From CAZOHN01 sp964579325 (lineage in GTDB: Bacteria > Pseudomonadota > Alphaproteobacteria > Rhodobacterales > Rhodobacteraceae): a DNA stretch of 8,519 nucleotides. The stretch spans positions 1-8,519 of the forward strand of contig CAZOHN010000156.1 of NCBI GenBank assembly GCA_964579325.1, read 5' to 3'. Within the stretch, counting starts at the first letter, position 1. Each line of letters begins with the position of its first letter. This document shows positions 5,525 to 8,519 of the stretch, piece after piece. The translations under genes were made by a program, and so were the position numbers. The notes under the pieces were generated by a model that did not search any database, had not been told where the DNA came from, and was given only the letters and a program-made list of their open reading frames with translations.

Positions 5525-7021
5525 ATGGACGCGCTCAGCTTCCTCCTGATCCCCATACTCGACCTGGAACTGCTCGGTCTGATCGCCGCCGGCACCTTTG
5601 CGGGCATTTATGTCGGGGCGATCCCCGGTCTATCGGTCACCATGGCAGTGTCGATCCTGATCTCGTTCACCTTCTCGTGGGAAGTCTATCCCGCGCTTGC
5701 GCTGATGATCGGCATCTACATGGGCGGGGTCTATGGCGGCTCACGCACCGCGATCCTTCTCAACATCCCCGGCGCCCCGGCGGCCATCGCGACCGCCATC
5801 GATGGCTACCCGATGGCGCAGCAGGGCAAGGCCGGCGAGGCCATCGGTATCGTGACGGTGGTGTCGTTCATCGGCGGCTTCATCGGCATCTTCGCACTCG
5901 CGGCCTTCGCGCCGACGATTTCGGACTTCGCGATCCGCTTCCAGCCGCGCGACTACTTCCTGCTCGGTGTGCTGGGCATCCTTCTGGTCGGCTCGCTCTC
6001 GGGCGACAGTCTGGTGAAGGGCATCTTCTCGGGCGCCCTCGGCATCGCGATCGGCGCGGTGGGGATGGACCCCCTGACCTTCACCGAACGCTTCACCTTT
6101 GGCATCGACGGGTTGCGAAGCGGCGTCTCCTTCGTGGCGGTGATGATCGGGATGTTCGGCATATCGGAGGGGCTGATGCAGCTTCACACCGTGAACACCG
6201 CCGCCGTGAAGCAGAAGATCAGCCGTGTCATCCCCTCATGGGAGGCGGTGCGCCGCCACATCCCCCTCGGCCTGCAGACCTCTACCATAGGCACAGTGAT
6301 CGGAGCTCTGCCGGGCACCGGCGGCGACATCGCGGCGCTGATGGCTTACGACCACGCCAAGCGGGTGACAAAGAACCCCGAGGTGCCCTTCGGCAAGGGC
6401 GCGATCGAGGGCCTCGTCGCGCCCGAGACGGCCAACAACTCGGCCGTGGGCGGGGCGTTCATCCCGATGCTCACGCTCGGCATTCCCGGCGATGCGGTGA
6501 CGGCGATCATGATCGGTGCGCTCTTCATCCACGGGCTCAACCCCGGGCCTCTCCTGATGACGACCCAGCCCGACATGTTCTGGTTCATCGTCTCGTCGCT
6601 GATGATCGCCAACTGCTTCATGCTGATCTTCGGCCTCACAGGCATCCGGGTCTTTGTCAGGATCGTCGAGTTGCCGCGCACCGTGCTCCTGCCGGTGATC
6701 CTGCTTCTGTCCATCGTCGGTGCCTATGCGGTGAACAACAGCCTCACGGACGTCTACTGGATGCTGGGCTTCGGCGTCTTCGGCTACTTCATGAAGCTCT
6801 ACGGCTACCCGCTCGGTCCGGTGATCCTCGGCGTGATCCTCTCACGCCTGCTCGACGACAACTGGCGCCGCGCGATCATCTCCGACCTCGAGAGCCCTGC
6901 ACGCCTGATGCAGGGCATCGTCTCCAGCCCGCTGTCGCTGGTGCTGTTCCTTTCGGTCGTCCTGATCTTCGTCTCCAAGACCCCGCTCTGGGGCCTGATG
7001 TTCCGCCGGACGAAAGCGTGA
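5525..7021 (+). CDS. tctA: TTT-family large membrane subunit (TctA-like)
   Basis: This 498-residue polytopic inner-membrane permease would carry the substrate across the membrane, probably driven by an ion gradient. The two pseudo-repeated signatures of the family are clear: GAIPGLSVTMA (31-41) and YMGGVYGGSRTAILLNIPG (65-83) with DGYPMAQQGKA (93-103) in the first half; GALPGTGGDIAALMAYDHAKR (260-280), then FGKGAIEGLVAPETANN (289-305) and TLGIPGD (317-323) in the second. Hydrophobic segments run throughout and the C-terminus ends in a short basic tail (FRRTKA). Length is normal and no frameshift is seen. A ribosome site, GGGAAGGGAA, ends about 6 bases before the start. Its TGA overlaps the GTG of the shikimate dehydrogenase gene as GTGA, tying the transporter to the catabolic genes. 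Confidence 0.95.
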   Translation: MDALSFLLIPILDLELLGLIAAGTFAGIYVGAIPGLSVTMAVSILISFTFSWEVYPALALMIGIYMGGVYGGSRTAILLNIPGAPAAIATAIDGYPMAQQGKAGEAIGIVTVVSFIGGFIGIFALAAFAPTISDFAIRFQPRDYFLLGVLGILLVGSLSGDSLVKGIFSGALGIAIGAVGMDPLTFTERFTFGIDGLRSGVSFVAVMIGMFGISEGLMQLHTVNTAAVKQKISRVIPSWEAVRRHIPLGLQTSTIGTVIGALPGTGGDIAALMAYDHAKRVTKNPEVPFGKGAIEGLVAPETANNSAVGGAFIPMLTLGIPGDAVTAIMIGALFIHGLNPGPLLMTTQPDMFWFIVSSLMIANCFMLIFGLTGIRVFVRIVELPRTVLLPVILLLSIVGAYAVNNSLTDVYWMLGFGVFGYFMKLYGYPLGPVILGVILSRLLDDNWRRAIISDLESPARLMQGIVSSPLSLVLFLSVVLIFVSKTPLWGLMFRRTKA

Positions 7022-7863
7022 CCGACCCAATCCGCCTCGGACTGATCGGCGACAACATCGCCGCTTCGCAGTCGCCCCGGCTGCATCGGCTTGCGGGGGC
7101 ACAGAACGGCCGACGGGTGGTCTACGACAGTCTCGTGCCGCCGATTCTTGGCAAGGACTTCGACGTGCTCTTCGCAGAAGTCGCGGTGTCGGGATACCGG
7201 GGTGTGAACGTGACCTATCCGTACAAGGAGAGGGCGGCCCGGAAGGTGGTGGTCGACGACCCGCTGGTGCGGGCCATCGGTGCAGTGAATACGGTTCTGT
7301 TCGACGAGGGCGGGCCACACGGGTTCAACACCGACTATTCGGGATTCATTTCGGCCTATCGGCGAGTTCGGGGCAAGGCTGCGCCCGGCCCAGTTCTGAT
7401 GATAGGGGCCGGGGGTGTCGGCAAGGCCGTTGCCTTCGGCCTCGTCGCACTCGGGCTGGCGGAGGTCCGAATTGCCGACCGCGACCTGCCAAAAGCCGAA
7501 GCCCTCGCCGCCGCGCTTGTGGCGGTGCGACCGGACCTCGTCACGCGCACGGGCACCGATGCGGCCGTGCTGTCGGCTGGGGCCAGCGGCATCATCAACT
7601 GCACGCCGGTCGGCATGGTCGGCTACGATGGCACCCCGCTGTCGCGCACGGCCTTGAGGGGCGGGGCCTGGGTGTTCGATGCGGTCTACACCCCGGTTTG
7701 GACGCCATTTCTCACCGAAGCCGAAGCTGAAGGGCTCCAGGTCATCTCGGGCTATGAACTGTTCATCGGCCAGGGCGTGGATGCCTGGGCGATCTTCACC
7801 GGACTGCCGCTCGACGAGGCGCGGATGCGCCGTGACCTGGCCGAGGGGAAGGACGCGACATGA
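7018..7863 (+). CDS. shikimate (quinate/shikimate) dehydrogenase, probably catabolic
   Basis: This 281-residue cytoplasmic oxidoreductase interconverts shikimate and 3-dehydroshikimate with a nicotinamide cofactor. Substrate residues of the AroE family are present: Ser17 and Ser19 in ASQSPRLH, the catalytic Lys70 in NVTYPYKE, GAVNT at 88-92, the catalytic Asp106 in FNTDYSGF, and Gln252 in GYELFIGQG. The dinucleotide loop GAGGVGKA is at 130-137. The strand after it ends in RIADRD (151-156); Asp154 sits where an acidic residue usually selects NAD over NADP, unlike the Asn-Arg-Thr/Ser loop of biosynthetic NADP enzymes. This supports an oxidative role feeding the next gene (inference). The GTG start overlaps the tctA stop by 4 bases with no strong ribosome site, and the N-terminus (DPIRLGLIGDNI) fits the family exactly. 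It could also use quinate, as QuiB/YdiB-type enzymes do. Its TGA overlaps the following ATG. Confidence 0.9.
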   Translation: MTDPIRLGLIGDNIAASQSPRLHRLAGAQNGRRVVYDSLVPPILGKDFDVLFAEVAVSGYRGVNVTYPYKERAARKVVVDDPLVRAIGAVNTVLFDEGGPHGFNTDYSGFISAYRRVRGKAAPGPVLMIGAGGVGKAVAFGLVALGLAEVRIADRDLPKAEALAAALVAVRPDLVTRTGTDAAVLSAGASGIINCTPVGMVGYDGTPLSRTALRGGAWVFDAVYTPVWTPFLTEAEAEGLQVISGYELFIGQGVDAWAIFTGLPLDEARMRRDLAEGKDAT

Positions 7864-8519
7864 AGACCTCGATCGCCACCGTCTCGATTGCCGGCAGCTT
7901 CGCCGAGAAACTTGCCGCCATAGCGGGTGCGGGTTTCGACGGCATCGAGATCTTCGAGCAGGACTTCATCGCATCGGACCATACACCAACCGACGTGGGG
8001 CGCATGGTGCGCGATGCGGGGCTGACGATCACGCTGTTCCAGCCGTTCCGCGATTTCGAGGGCCTGCCCGAGCCGCATCGCGCCCGCGCCTTCGCCCGCG
8101 CAGCGCGCAAGTTCGACCTCATGAACCAGCTCGGCACCGATCTGATGCTGGTCTGTTCCTCGGTCCACCCGGCAGCAATGGGAGGGATCGACCGTATGGC
8201 GCATGACTTCAGCGACCTCGGCGACCTTGCAAAGTCCCACGGCGTCCGGGTCGGCTTCGAAGCGCTGGCCTGGGGCCGCCACGTCAACGACCACCGCGAT
8301 GCCTGGGAGGTTGTGCGGCGGGCCGATCACCCCAGCGTCGGGCTGATCCTCGACAGCTTCCATACGCTCGGACGCCGCATCGACCCCGAAACGATCCGCC
8401 GCATTCCCGGCGACAGGATCTACTTCGTGCAGCTTGCCGACGCCCCGGCGATCGAGATGGACCTGCTCTACTGGTCGCGCCACTTCCGCAACATGCCGGG
8501 CGAGGGTGATCTCGACGTG
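7860..8519 (+). CDS. quiC: 3-dehydroshikimate dehydratase, sugar phosphate isomerase/epimerase-like TIM barrel (partial at 3' end)
   Basis: The frame starts at an ATG overlapping the previous stop (ATGA), 7 bases after GAGGGGAAGG, and remains open through 220 codons to the window end. The opening KTSIATVSIAGSFAEKL, FDGIEIFEQDF, ITLFQPFRDFEG, KFDLM, FEALAWGRHVN, GLILDSFHTL, YFVQLADAP and SRHFRNMPGEGDLDV are hallmarks of QuiC/QsuB-type dehydratases, which convert 3-dehydroshikimate to protocatechuate. Glu134, Asp165 and Gln191 occupy positions of the divalent-metal ligands of that TIM barrel; the fourth ligand should lie just past the edge. Many bacterial homologues carry a C-terminal 4-hydroxyphenylpyruvate dioxygenase-like domain and exceed 600 residues, so most of the gene may be outside the window. 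Together with the dehydrogenase upstream it completes shikimate to protocatechuate, the entry to the beta-ketoadipate pathway. Confidence 0.88.
   Translation, partial: MKTSIATVSIAGSFAEKLAAIAGAGFDGIEIFEQDFIASDHTPTDVGRMVRDAGLTITLFQPFRDFEGLPEPHRARAFARAARKFDLMNQLGTDLMLVCSSVHPAAMGGIDRMAHDFSDLGDLAKSHGVRVGFEALAWGRHVNDHRDAWEVVRRADHPSVGLILDSFHTLGRRIDPETIRRIPGDRIYFVQLADAPAIEMDLLYWSRHFRNMPGEGDLDV

Noticed and set aside
5677..7863. A 728-codon open frame suggesting a large fusion protein ending in shikimate dehydrogenase
   Set aside because: The portion before 7018 lies in another frame of tctA and reads as low-complexity His/Arg/Asp-rich residues typical of a shadow frame in GC-rich DNA. The dehydrogenase family N-terminus begins at the GTG at 7018.

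Overview
The window is a GC-rich, densely packed, single-strand gene stretch. Codon use (strong G/C third positions), ATGA/GTGA start-stop overlaps, sugar kinases and a complete tripartite tricarboxylate transporter (TTT) all suggest an alphaproteobacterium, most likely a Rhodobacterales-type organism. The taxonomic call is inference from style; there is no rRNA or tRNA here. All recognised genes are on the + strand, and I saw no mobile element, CRISPR array or RNA gene.

Left part (1-2767): the 3' end of a sugar-catabolism operon. It holds the last few codons of an unidentified upstream gene, a P-loop sugar/nucleoside kinase of the uridine kinase/phosphoribulokinase fold, an FGGY-family carbohydrate kinase, and a class II aldolase that resembles L-fuculose-1-phosphate aldolase residue by residue at the active site. 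The genes touch or overlap. The logic is kinase, then retro-aldol cleavage to dihydroxyacetone phosphate plus an aldehyde. The sugar is probably L-fucose, D-arabinose or a related deoxy or rare sugar, but its identity cannot be read from this window.

Middle (2768-3887): a LysR-type regulator with a candidate own promoter that would give a leaderless mRNA. It is followed by a 118-base AT-richer regulatory gap holding a T-N11-A dyad, a 12-base perfect palindrome and a possible 11-codon leader ORF.

Right part (3888-8519): tctC (periplasmic binding protein), then a terminator-like hairpin, then tctB, tctA, a shikimate dehydrogenase and a 3-dehydroshikimate dehydratase (QuiC type, cut by the window end). 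The last four genes are separated by 1 base or overlap by 4 bases. The two enzymes make a two-step route: shikimate to 3-dehydroshikimate to protocatechuate, which would feed the beta-ketoadipate pathway. The main hypothesis is that this TTT system imports shikimate, 3-dehydroshikimate or quinate, under control of the adjacent LysR protein. The enzyme assignments are well supported by motifs; the transporter substrate is inferred only from gene linkage.
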